NCBI GenBank assembly: GCA_937995835.1
Contig: CALKIV010000019.1
Span: forward strand, 1-18,985
Source of the DNA: an uncultured Dysgonomonas sp.
Lineage (GTDB): Bacteria > Bacteroidota > Bacteroidia > Bacteroidales > Dysgonomonadaceae
Length of the DNA: 18,985 nucleotides
Direction: 5' to 3'
A program made the translations under genes and the position numbers. Positions 1-7,346 of this stretch are shown here, piece by piece. The notes beneath the pieces were generated by a model. That model searched no databases. It was not told where the DNA came from and saw nothing but the letters and a program-made list of their open reading frames with translations. The stretch's first letter is position 1; every line of letters begins with the position of its first letter.

Positions 1-773
1 TTCATGTAAATATACCAATAGGCACAACCTACAAAGATGGCTCCACCAACGATGTTGCCCAGTGTGGCAGCCACTAGATTATCAGTCAAAAACTGCATCC
101 AAGTAATATCTGCTCCCGAATAGATGGCAGCAGGAATGAAAAACATATTGGCTATGGAGTGCTCATAGCCTAGTGTAACAAACAGCATCACAGGAATCCA
201 GATCCCTACAGCCTTGCCAAAGACATCTTTGCCGGCAAAGCCCATCCATGTGCCAAGGCAAACGAGCCAGTTAGCGCCTATACCCTTCATGAATACGGTG
301 AAAAAATCTTGACTGACTTTCATTTTGGCCAAATCATGCAGATAGTCCTGCCAAGGATTAGTATCGAAAAAGCCAACTTGAGCTGATAGGCAATAGGCGA
401 TGAATTGGGCGCCAATGAAGTTTAGCAGATAAGATAGAACCCAAATACGGAGCAGATTAGTAATTCTGATTTCTCGCTGCAAGTAGGGTAGAGTCATTCC
501 TGCGCAATCGCTAGTAAAAAGATCAGCTCCTGCAATGGAAACCATGATTAGTCCTACGGGGAACAGGGCTCCAGCCAAAAATTTGGCCAAGCCTGGGTTT
601 TCGAGCATCAGCGTGGGGGAACCTCCCACTACAACGACTGTCAATAAGCCACCAAAAGCAATAAATGTGCCACCAAGAAGGGCTAGTAGGCAAAATTTAG
701 AGATGGGCATCTTCACCTTTTGGACGGCAGAGTCACAATAAAGCTTGGCAATTTCTTTCGGAGAATATGTCAT
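1..773 (-). CDS. Formate/nitrite transporter (FNT) family channel, 3' end cut by window edge
   Basis: The reading frame starts at ATG (771-773) and runs off the left edge without a stop, giving 257 visible residues. FNT proteins are usually about 260-290 residues, so little is missing. This family forms pentameric inner-membrane channels for small monovalent anions such as formate, nitrite or hydrosulfide. The diagnostic motif GYEHSIANMFF is at residues 202-212, with the conserved pore histidine at 205. GANWLVCLGTW at 166-176 and ADLFTS at 83-88 also fit the family, and hydrophobic segments are spaced as for six membrane helices. The gene begins 44 nt after the flippase gene on the same strand, with no terminator between them, so co-transcription is likely. 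Which anion it carries cannot be read from sequence. The FNT family call is firm; a focA or nirC symbol would be a guess. Confidence 0.93.
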   Translation of the reverse strand, partial: MTYSPKEIAKLYCDSAVQKVKMPISKFCLLALLGGTFIAFGGLLTVVVVGGSPTLMLENPGLAKFLAGALFPVGLIMVSIAGADLFTSDCAGMTLPYLQREIRITNLLRIWVLSYLLNFIGAQFIAYCLSAQVGFFDTNPWQDYLHDLAKMKVSQDFFTVFMKGIGANWLVCLGTWMGFAGKDVFGKAVGIWIPVMLFVTLGYEHSIANMFFIPAAIYSGADITWMQFLTDNLVAATLGNIVGGAIFVGCAYWYIYM

Positions 774-817
774 AACGCACAATTTTGAAATTTGACAGTT
801 ATACTGCTCTTATTATA

Positions 818-2278
818 TTATTTCTTTTTCCTTCTTATCCACCTATGAATATCAAGATCAATAAGCGATCTCAACTTCGAGAGGCTGTAAAATAGGGTTG
901 CTGCAAATGCTATAAAACCAACGAGTAGGGTATACTGGCCATAGAATATTGATACAACTAATAACAAACATAATAAAATAAGATCTATAAACAACACAAG
1001 GACGATGGGAGTGTCCCATTTTGTACCTGATATTCTATTGCTGACTAGCAAAACTGTCGGTAGATAGGTGATATATGCTACCACATATGCCACCCCTGTA
1101 GCTTGAAGACCAAGTGAAGAATATAAAAGAAGGCAAGCTGCAAGATAGGCTGTCCAAAATAAGGTTTCGCATAGCAGATGCAAGCGCCCTTTGTTTTTGG
1201 CTAAAAGCACAGTGGCTATTGGTGTAGACAGCATTTTGAGAAAGATGCCAATGATATGCCATCTGAAGGTGGGTGTAGCCACCATGAAATCGGATGAATA
1301 GAGGATATAAATAACATATTCTCCAAAGGTAAAGATCCCTATTGTTAAAGGAGAAATAATCAATAATAGGATATGAGTCTGTTGATTGACAAACCTCCTT
1401 ACTTGCAATTTTTGATCTATCAGAGAACAAAGCTTTGGGAAAAAATCAGAGTTGGTAGATCTTAAGATGATGCCTGAGATCAAGAAAGTTGTTAACCACG
1501 CTGCTTGGAAAAGCCCTACATGATCCACTCCGTCTACTCGGCTGATGTAAGATCTGACAATATATAAACTTCCTGTGCTGATTACTCCTGCTATGACAAT
1601 GTATACACCCAAACGAATCATTTCTTGTCCGTTTTGCCAAAGTTTAGAAAGAGGAATCAGCTGAAATTTTATCTTTAATTTTCGATAGAAAAACAAGGAT
1701 ACTAGAAAAGTGGAAAGACTGGCACCTATGAATGCCCAAATGATTCCATCTAATCGAAAAAAGTAATAGAAAGGTATGGCGACTACAAGACTAAGAAAAC
1801 TGCCAAGTGAGGCTGTCCAAGCCATATAGCTGATTTTTCGTAATCCTTGAAAACATGAGATTATACCGGCTGTCAAGGTGATGAATAGGACAGCAATAGC
1901 CAAAATGGAGATCCGAAGTGAATAGTCAGCTGTGCCAAAAGTCCAGATGCTTAGTTGGCTAGATAGGATAACACATAGTAATGCCCCTAGCGCTGCGGTC
2001 AGCAAATACCACGCATTGACCGTATATATTGTTTCTGTGACATCCTCATTGGCTGTCGCTATTTGCTTTGTGGCTCCTGTGTCGAGACCTAGACCTGTAG
2101 CCGAGCGACTGAGGTCGATAACGGATTGATATAAACCGATAAGACCAACGCCGGCTGTACCAATCAGAAGGGCTGTAATTTTAGAGCGTATGATGCCTAG
2201 CGCAATGTTGACTAACTGCGATGTTCCATATATTCCAGTTGACTTAACAATCTGTTTGTATGACGAATCTGAACTCAA
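818..2278 (-). CDS. WzxE-like polysaccharide (O-antigen/ECA-type) flippase, TTG start
   Basis: A 486-residue, very hydrophobic protein with roughly 12 or more membrane helices and a basic C-terminus (RWIRRKKK). The N-terminus, with KQIVKSTGIYGTSQLVNI at 8-25 followed by a GPAG-like turn (GTAGVG, 40-45) and GLYQS, resembles WzxE-type flippases of the MOP superfamily. These move undecaprenyl-linked oligosaccharides across the inner membrane. The only usable start is TTG at 2276-2278. The frame is open back to the mscS stop codon, which lies in the same frame, and it contains no ATG or GTG there. The next internal Met is more than 130 residues in. The TTG sits where family members normally begin. 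No glycosyltransferase or polymerase genes are nearby, so the exported glycan is unknown. Family firm, substrate unknown, start inferred. Confidence 0.9.
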   Translation of the reverse strand: MSSDSSYKQIVKSTGIYGTSQLVNIALGIIRSKITALLIGTAGVGLIGLYQSVIDLSRSATGLGLDTGATKQIATANEDVTETIYTVNAWYLLTAALGALLCVILSSQLSIWTFGTADYSLRISILAIAVLFITLTAGIISCFQGLRKISYMAWTASLGSFLSLVVAIPFYYFFRLDGIIWAFIGASLSTFLVSLFFYRKLKIKFQLIPLSKLWQNGQEMIRLGVYIVIAGVISTGSLYIVRSYISRVDGVDHVGLFQAAWLTTFLISGIILRSTNSDFFPKLCSLIDQKLQVRRFVNQQTHILLLIISPLTIGIFTFGEYVIYILYSSDFMVATPTFRWHIIGIFLKMLSTPIATVLLAKNKGRLHLLCETLFWTAYLAACLLLYSSLGLQATGVAYVVAYITYLPTVLLVSNRISGTKWDTPIVLVLFIDLILLCLLLVVSIFYGQYTLLVGFIAFAATLFYSLSKLRSLIDLDIHRWIRRKKK

Positions 2279-2311
2279 TAGGCTTATAATTCTCTTATTC
2301 AGAAATAAACT

Positions 2312-4009
2312 TTATTCCTTACTGTCATTGGTTATGTGTACATTCATATTGAATGGAGCTATTCGGTCTAATCCTTGTTTTACATATTCTTGAGGCATGT
2401 TAACAGCACTTCCGTCGCGTTGAGCTCTGAAGTGAGGAGAAAGCAATTCGATTCCCTCTCTATTGAACACATCCTGTACGTTTTTATACAAGTCAGAATA
2501 TATCGGAGCCATGCTGTCAGCATCTTTAGTGTAGATGTTGATTTGATATTGCACATAAAAATCATCGAGAGCTAGCTGCAAGACAAAAGGCTTAGGGTCT
2601 TTCAACACTTTAGGTGTTTTCAGCCCTGCTTCGATTAGTAGTTCATGTACTTTTCGCCAAGGCACATCATAGCCCATGGCTACTGTTGCATAAAGAATCA
2701 ATCCATATTCTTCGGCAGAATGGGTATAATTGATGGTCTGTGCACTCATGATTGTTCCATTGGGAATGGTGATGATTTCATTCTTTGGTGTTTTTAGTCT
2801 TGTTACCAAAGGCGTTTTCTCTATCACATTACCGGTAAATTCTCCCATTCTTATTCGATCGCCCAACTTGAAAGGTCTCATATAGGTTATCACTATACCA
2901 GACACCACATTGGCTATGATGGAAGTAGATCCTAAAGAAAATAAAATCCCAAGGAAAACACTCACTCCTTTGAAAGCATCGGTATTTGCTCCCGGCAGAA
3001 ATGGGAAGATCAGTACAATCATGAAGGCATAACATATTCCTTTGAAAATATTGAATGTCGGCTCTGCCCAGTCAGGGTAGAAACCTGTTATATTTATAGA
3101 ACCATCGCTTATTCTGTCTGTTACAATTTTCATTGCTTTGATAAAGAATCTGAATAAGACAACGATGACAATGATGGTGAAAAGATCAGGAATAAAGCCT
3201 ACAACAGAACTGTATGCTTTCGTTAATGGCGACATAACATAGCTGATAAGCGTTTCAGCAAGCCATTTGGTCTCAGGGAAAAGACTTAAGAAAGCAAATA
3301 GACAGAAGTAGAGAATGAAAGCAACACAAATGAAGCGAAGCATGTTGAGCAAAAATAGAATAATTCCGATTTGCTTCTTCTGATCCAAGATGTATTTTAG
3401 TTTATCGATGGTCCAATGCTCCTGTCTGGCAACATAGTAGCGTAATTTTCGATAACCAAGGTTGAGGTATTTTATGGCTAAAACAGTGAGCAACAAAATT
3501 AGAAGCGAAAGCGCTATCACCCTGAGAATATTTTTCCATCCGGTTCTTTCTTGCTCTTTTTCTATGGCTTTTACAATGAAATGGAGATACTCGCTCGCCA
3601 ACTCGCTTTTCGACTTATTCTCCATTTCAGCCTGAATATCATTGATCCCTATGACTGTTTCGTTCATATAGGTGATAAGGTAGGTCTCTCCCGCTACATT
3701 AATCTTTAAAGAGTCAGGCTCGAAAAGTGGATCCTGATAGAGAGATATAATGTTTTTTTCGATAGATAAGGCTCTTTGCTCAGGAGTCACAGCTCCCGAA
3801 TTACCATAGACATAGAAAAGCGTATCCAAAAAAGGAGATATGGGAGCTTTCTTTTGCGAATAGTCAATTTTCACAGTGTCAATGATCACTGCCTTGGATG
3901 GTGGAGGTGTTGCTACGTTCTTACCCTTTTTTTGTGCCCAAGAAGGGGAAATGAAGAAGAGAACAAGAAGCGACACAAAAAGAAATTTGGCAAAGGCTGT
4001 AAATTTCAT
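2312..4009 (-). CDS. MscS-family mechanosensitive ion channel with N-terminal signal peptide
   Basis: A 565-residue protein. Residues 1-25 look like a signal peptide (hydrophobic core, SWAQ end), followed by a predicted periplasmic segment to about 160. Membrane helices are visible near 161-183, 213-245, 266-293 and 320-340. The pore-lining helix lies near 350-377, leading into MRPFKLGDRIRMG (377-389), the conserved junction with the MscS beta domain. IPNGTIMSAQTINYT (415-429) is the family's conserved beta-domain motif, and the C-terminal alpha/beta domain ends near LLSPHFRAQRDG (523-534). MscS channels open under membrane tension and release solutes during hypo-osmotic shock. The long periplasmic N-terminus and extra helices make it larger than E. 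coli MscS (286 residues), like many Bacteroidota homologues. It is the first gene of a probable mscS-flippase-FNT transcript; the flippase follows after 33 nt. Confidence 0.95.
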   Translation of the reverse strand: MKFTAFAKFLFVSLLVLFFISPSWAQKKGKNVATPPPSKAVIIDTVKIDYSQKKAPISPFLDTLFYVYGNSGAVTPEQRALSIEKNIISLYQDPLFEPDSLKINVAGETYLITYMNETVIGINDIQAEMENKSKSELASEYLHFIVKAIEKEQERTGWKNILRVIALSLLILLLTVLAIKYLNLGYRKLRYYVARQEHWTIDKLKYILDQKKQIGIILFLLNMLRFICVAFILYFCLFAFLSLFPETKWLAETLISYVMSPLTKAYSSVVGFIPDLFTIIVIVVLFRFFIKAMKIVTDRISDGSINITGFYPDWAEPTFNIFKGICYAFMIVLIFPFLPGANTDAFKGVSVFLGILFSLGSTSIIANVVSGIVITYMRPFKLGDRIRMGEFTGNVIEKTPLVTRLKTPKNEIITIPNGTIMSAQTINYTHSAEEYGLILYATVAMGYDVPWRKVHELLIEAGLKTPKVLKDPKPFVLQLALDDFYVQYQINIYTKDADSMAPIYSDLYKNVQDVFNREGIELLSPHFRAQRDGSAVNMPQEYVKQGLDRIAPFNMNVHITNDSKE

Positions 4010-4297
4010 ATTCAGTTAAGATATTTTTTTATTATTCTAGTAAAGATATATAATCTTTGGATAGTTTCTTTTTTTTTTCTCAAATATGTAGTCAAAAGGA
4101 AAAGGAGTTCTATTTTCTCACTTTTCTAGCAGTAATTTGGGGAATAAAATCGAGATCATCAAGGCTATAATTGTTTCTGTCATATTTGAAAGAGATGTTT
4201 TGATAAATCTTGTATCTTGATCCCAAAAGATAGAGATTCGGAACTTATAGACTTAGCAGATCAGATAAGTTTTATACAAGAGGGTTTTCAATAGCGT
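4010..4297. other. Intergenic region upstream of mscS (minus) and of the small ORF (plus)
   Basis: This stretch separates divergent units and must hold the mscS promoter. I see a run of ten T at 4069-4078 (A10 in the mscS direction). At 4041-4048 there is a minus-strand TATCTTTA that matches the Bacteroides -7 box at 7 of 8 positions, but it has no matching -33 element at the right distance. No tRNA, rRNA or convincing ORF is visible. Confidence 0.5.
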
Positions 4298-4435
4298 ATG
4301 ATCTTTATTTTAAAATATTTTATGTATTTTTGTGGCACTTTATTTGGTGTGGTGTTACTATCCATCAAATATAATTGGTGGAGACCCCATGCATTTAATA
4401 TTGATGCTATATATTTTAATCTAAAAGTAAGATAA
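4298..4435 (+). CDS. Candidate small single-span membrane protein, 45 codons
   Basis: An ATG-to-TAA frame of 45 codons that fills the gap before gltX. The N-terminal half (residues 1-22) is hydrophobic and could form one membrane helix, with MYFCGTLFGVVLLSI at 9-23. It is followed by a basic, aromatic segment KYNWWRPHAFNID (24-36) and a basic end (LKVR). An in-frame TAG two codons upstream excludes a longer N-terminus; an internal ATG at 4322 could be an alternative start. The stop lies 1 nt before a perfect terminator hairpin, which suits a short independent transcript. I do not recognise the peptide. Against coding: it is short, AT-rich and lacks a clear ribosome site, and the same stretch can fold (see findings). 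A small RNA ending at the same terminator is an equally open reading. Confidence 0.4.
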   Translation: MIFILKYFMYFCGTLFGVVLLSIKYNWWRPHAFNIDAIYFNLKVR

Positions 4436-4436
4436 G

Positions 4437-4465
4437 AAAAGCTAATTGGTTTGTAATTAGCTTTT
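4437..4465 (+). terminator. Intrinsic terminator-like hairpin before gltX
   Basis: A perfect 11-bp stem (AAAAGCTAATT at 4437-4447 paired with AATTAGCTTTT at 4455-4465) with a 7-nt loop. The right arm ends in four T, and AATCTATT follows. It lies 1 nt after the stop of the small ORF and 31 nt before gltX, so it probably ends a short upstream transcript. Confidence 0.7.
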
Positions 4466-4479
4466 AATCTATTAATTTG
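4450..4479 (+). promoter_or_regulatory. Candidate gltX promoter (Bacteroides type)
   Basis: TTTG at 4450-4453, then 18 nt, then TTAATTTG at 4472-4479, which matches the TAnnTTTG -7 element at 7 of 8 positions. The usual spacing is about 19-21 nt, so this is slightly short. The -33 element lies in the loop of the upstream terminator hairpin. Transcription would start around 4486, giving a leader of only about 10 nt before the ATG at 4497. Confidence 0.4.
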
Positions 4480-4496
4480 TATTTTTAAAAAAAAGT

Positions 4497-6011
4497 ATGT
4501 CTGATAACGTAAGAGTGCGTTTTGCTCCAAGTCCTACAGGGCCTTTGCATATTGGTGGGGTGCGTACAGCATTGTATAACTACCTGTTTGCTAGAAAAAA
4601 CAATGGAAAATTCATTCTAAGAATCGAGGATACCGACTCACAGCGCTTCGTTGAGGGTGCAGAGCAGTATATCATCGAGGCTTTGGAGTGGTTAGGTTTG
4701 ACTTTTGATGAGGGAACTCATATCGGAGGAGAATATGCACCTTATAGACAATCTGACAGAAGAGAGATTTATAAAAAACACGTGGACATTCTTCTAGGAA
4801 ATGGAACAGCCTATATCGCTTTCGATACACCTGAAGAGTTAGAAGCCAAACGTGCAGAAATAGAAAACTTTCAATACGACGCATCCACCAGAGGGCAAAT
4901 GCGCAATTCATTGACACTTGCTAAAGAAGATGTGGAGAAGCTTATTGCCGATGGAGAGAAGTACGTTGTTCGTTTCAAGATAGAACCCAACGAAGACATC
5001 GTGGTAAACGATATTATCCGTGGCGAAGTAAAGATCAACTCATCTGTGTTGGATGATAAGGTGATTTATAAATCTGCAGATCAATTGCCGACTTATCACC
5101 TTGCAAATATTGTAGACGACCATTTGATGAAGATCACACATGTGATTCGTGGCGAGGAATGGTTACCATCAGCACCTCTACACGTGTTGCTCTATCGTGC
5201 TTTCGAATGGGCTGACACCATGCCTCAATTTGCTCACCTTCCATTGTTGCTAAAACCTGATGGAAAAGGGAAACTAAGCAAACGTGATGGCGATAGATTA
5301 GGATTCCCTGTTTTTCCTTTAGAATGGAAAGATCCAGTGAGTGGAGAGATTTCTTCAGGCTATCGTGAAAGTGGATACTTGCCACATGCAGTGGTAAACT
5401 TTCTAGCTTTGCTTGGATGGAATCCAGGAAACGATCAAGAGATTTTTTCGCTAGAAGAACTTGTGCAGGCTTTCTCTTTTGAAAAATGCAGTAAAAGTGG
5501 AGCTAAATTTGACTACGAAAAAGGGAAGTGGTTTAATCACCAATATATACAACTGGAGCCGTTAGAGTCTATTGTGGAACTGTTCAAACCAGTTTTGCTA
5601 GAGCATGGAATTAAGGCTGACGATACTTATACTACAAAAGTGGTTGACTTGGTGAGAGAGCGTGTTAGCTTTGTTCAAGATATTTGGAATGAGGCATCTT
5701 TCTTCTTCCTAGCTCCTCAATCGTACGATGAAAAAGTGGTTAAGAAACGTTGGAAAGAAGATTCACCAATGTATATGAGCCAATTGATCGAGGTTGTGGA
5801 ACAAATTGAAGATTTTTCAGCGCCTAATCAAGATGAGGTGGTAAAAAACTGGATCAAGGAAAAAGAGTATAGCATGGGAGCAATTCTTCCAATATTCAGA
5901 TTGGCCATTGTAGGAGAACTGGCAGGACCAGATTTGTTTGAGATCACTGCTACTATTGGAAAAGAAGAAACGATTGCTCGACTGAAATCAGCTATTGCTA
6001 ATATTAAGTAA
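4497..6011 (+). CDS. gltX: Glutamyl-tRNA synthetase
   Basis: A 504-residue class I aminoacyl-tRNA synthetase that charges tRNA-Glu with glutamate in the cytoplasm using ATP. The HIGH signature region is PSPTGPLHIGG (11-21). The KMSKS-equivalent loop is KGKLSKRDG (257-265), with both lysines present. LRIEDTDSQRF (41-51), IRGEEWLPSAPLH (217-229) and HLPLLLKPDG (247-256) are typical GluRS blocks. The zinc-binding cysteines found in some GluRS enzymes near residues 100-125 are absent here (AYIAFDTPEEL). The length is normal and the ATG start gives the expected N-terminus, RVRFAPSPTG. The kdtA start lies 13 nt after the stop, so the two genes are probably co-transcribed up to the terminator at 7291-7328. 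Confidence 0.98.
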   Translation: MSDNVRVRFAPSPTGPLHIGGVRTALYNYLFARKNNGKFILRIEDTDSQRFVEGAEQYIIEALEWLGLTFDEGTHIGGEYAPYRQSDRREIYKKHVDILLGNGTAYIAFDTPEELEAKRAEIENFQYDASTRGQMRNSLTLAKEDVEKLIADGEKYVVRFKIEPNEDIVVNDIIRGEVKINSSVLDDKVIYKSADQLPTYHLANIVDDHLMKITHVIRGEEWLPSAPLHVLLYRAFEWADTMPQFAHLPLLLKPDGKGKLSKRDGDRLGFPVFPLEWKDPVSGEISSGYRESGYLPHAVVNFLALLGWNPGNDQEIFSLEELVQAFSFEKCSKSGAKFDYEKGKWFNHQYIQLEPLESIVELFKPVLLEHGIKADDTYTTKVVDLVRERVSFVQDIWNEASFFFLAPQSYDEKVVKKRWKEDSPMYMSQLIEVVEQIEDFSAPNQDEVVKNWIKEKEYSMGAILPIFRLAIVGELAGPDLFEITATIGKEETIARLKSAIANIK

Positions 6012-6024
6012 TAATCTAGCTACT

Positions 6025-7266
6025 ATGTTTCTTTACAATTTCACCATATACTTATATGCTCTGATCGTACGTGTCATTTCCCCTTTTCATCGGAAAGCAC
6101 GAAAAATGATAGTAGGGCACAAGGATACGTATAGGATCCTTAGAGAGCAGATAGCTCCAAATGAAAGTTATATATGGTTTCATGCGGCCTCGCTTGGCGA
6201 ATTTGAGCAGGGCAGACCTATCATCGAAGAGATGAAGCGAAAGTATCCAAGTTATAAGATACTTCTGACATTCTTTTCTCCATCAGGCTATGAGATTCGT
6301 AAAAACTATCCTCAGGCTGATGTCGTTTGTTATCTTCCTTTCGATAAAAAGAGGAATGTAAAGAAATTTTTGAAGCTAGTAGAGCCGAAGATCGCAATCT
6401 TTATTAAATATGAGTTTTGGTATAATTATATCAATGAACTGAAGAAAAGAAATATTCCAACGTATATGGTGTCAGCTATATTCCGTCCCAATCAGATATT
6501 TTTCCGTTGGTATGGATTTGCCATCAGAAATATCTTGCATAAGTACACCTGTATTTGTGTGCAAGATAAAAGGTCAGAAGAGCTGTTGGCGAATATCAAC
6601 GTAAACAACGTGAAAGTCTGTGGTGATACCCGTTTCGATCGTGTGATTGATATCAAAAACCAAAAGAGTGAATCTCTCCATTTGATCGAACTCTTTGCTC
6701 AATCGAAAGAAGAGAAAAATCAAAAAATATTTATTGCAGGAAGTTCATGGCCTAAAGATGAGGATATTTTTATTCCTTATTTCAATACTCACCTGGAAGT
6801 AAAGCTGATCATCGCTCCACATGAGATAGATGAGGTACACTTAAACTATATCGAAAGCAACTTGTTGCGCCCATTTATTCGCTATTCTCAAGCTACGGAA
6901 GAGAATATCAAAAACTATGATTGTGTGATCATCGACTGTTTCGGTATTTTGTCTTCTGTTTATGCTTATGGAGATATTGGCTATGTGGGTGGTGGATTCG
7001 GTGCAGGCATTCACAATATATTAGAAGCAGCTGTTCATCATGTGCCAATCATTTTTGGACCCAACTTTAAGAAGTTTAAAGAGGCAAATGATTTGATCGA
7101 AAATGGTGGAGGTTATGCCATTAAAGATCTGCAAGCATTTAGTGGGTTGATGGATGAGTTCTTGCAATATGAAGACACGTTGCAAGCAGCAGGACAACAT
7201 GCCGAACGCTATGTTCTTGACAATTCAGGAGCTGTGGCTCGTGTGATGTGTGTAATAGACCTCTAA
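6025..7266 (+). CDS. kdtA: 3-deoxy-D-manno-octulosonic acid (Kdo) transferase
   Basis: This membrane-anchored glycosyltransferase (also called waaA) adds Kdo from CMP-Kdo to the lipid A precursor at the cytoplasmic face of the inner membrane, an essential early step of LPS synthesis. The protein has 413 residues from the ATG at 6025. A longer frame from TTG at 5995 would overlap gltX, and I reject that start. A hydrophobic N-terminal anchor (about 3-19) precedes WFHAASLGEFEQGRP (51-65), with the family's conserved Glu at 59. The first Rossmann half continues with TFFSPSGYE (82-90) and IKYEFWYN (127-134). The donor half has FIAGSSWPKDE (236-246), IIAPHEID (262-269), VGGGFGAGIHNILEA (321-335) and IIFGPNFKKFKEA (342-354). 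How many Kdo units it adds cannot be told. It ends shortly before a strong terminator. Confidence 0.96.
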   Translation: MFLYNFTIYLYALIVRVISPFHRKARKMIVGHKDTYRILREQIAPNESYIWFHAASLGEFEQGRPIIEEMKRKYPSYKILLTFFSPSGYEIRKNYPQADVVCYLPFDKKRNVKKFLKLVEPKIAIFIKYEFWYNYINELKKRNIPTYMVSAIFRPNQIFFRWYGFAIRNILHKYTCICVQDKRSEELLANINVNNVKVCGDTRFDRVIDIKNQKSESLHLIELFAQSKEEKNQKIFIAGSSWPKDEDIFIPYFNTHLEVKLIIAPHEIDEVHLNYIESNLLRPFIRYSQATEENIKNYDCVIIDCFGILSSVYAYGDIGYVGGGFGAGIHNILEAAVHHVPIIFGPNFKKFKEANDLIENGGGYAIKDLQAFSGLMDEFLQYEDTLQAAGQHAERYVLDNSGAVARVMCVIDL

Positions 7267-7290
7267 GAGGGTTAGTACAACATATAATAC

Positions 7291-7328
7291 AACAAAAAAC
7301 GCCTTTTTACAACAAGGCGTTTTTTGTT
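7291..7328. terminator. Strong bidirectional intrinsic terminator
   Basis: A perfect 15-bp stem (AACAAAAAACGCCTT at 7291-7305 paired with AAGGCGTTTTTTGTT at 7314-7328) with an 8-nt loop. A-rich left and T-rich right flanks make it work in both directions. It lies between kdtA (plus, stop 7266) and the convergent lipoprotein gene (minus, stop 7347), and can end both. Confidence 0.93.
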
Positions 7329-7346
7329 TTGTAATCTATTTTTATA

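Noticed and set aside
1035..1430. 131-residue minus-strand frame inside the flippase gene
   Set aside because: It lies entirely within a well-supported flippase gene in another frame and shows no protein-like pattern of its own.
4288..4530. 80-residue minus-strand frame across the gltX start
   Set aside because: It overlaps the gltX start, the terminator hairpin and the small plus-strand ORF, and looks like low-complexity AT-rich translation.
5995..6024. Earlier TTG start for kdtA at 5995
   Set aside because: It would overlap the end of gltX and add ten residues before the hydrophobic anchor. ATG 6025 gives the expected N-terminus.
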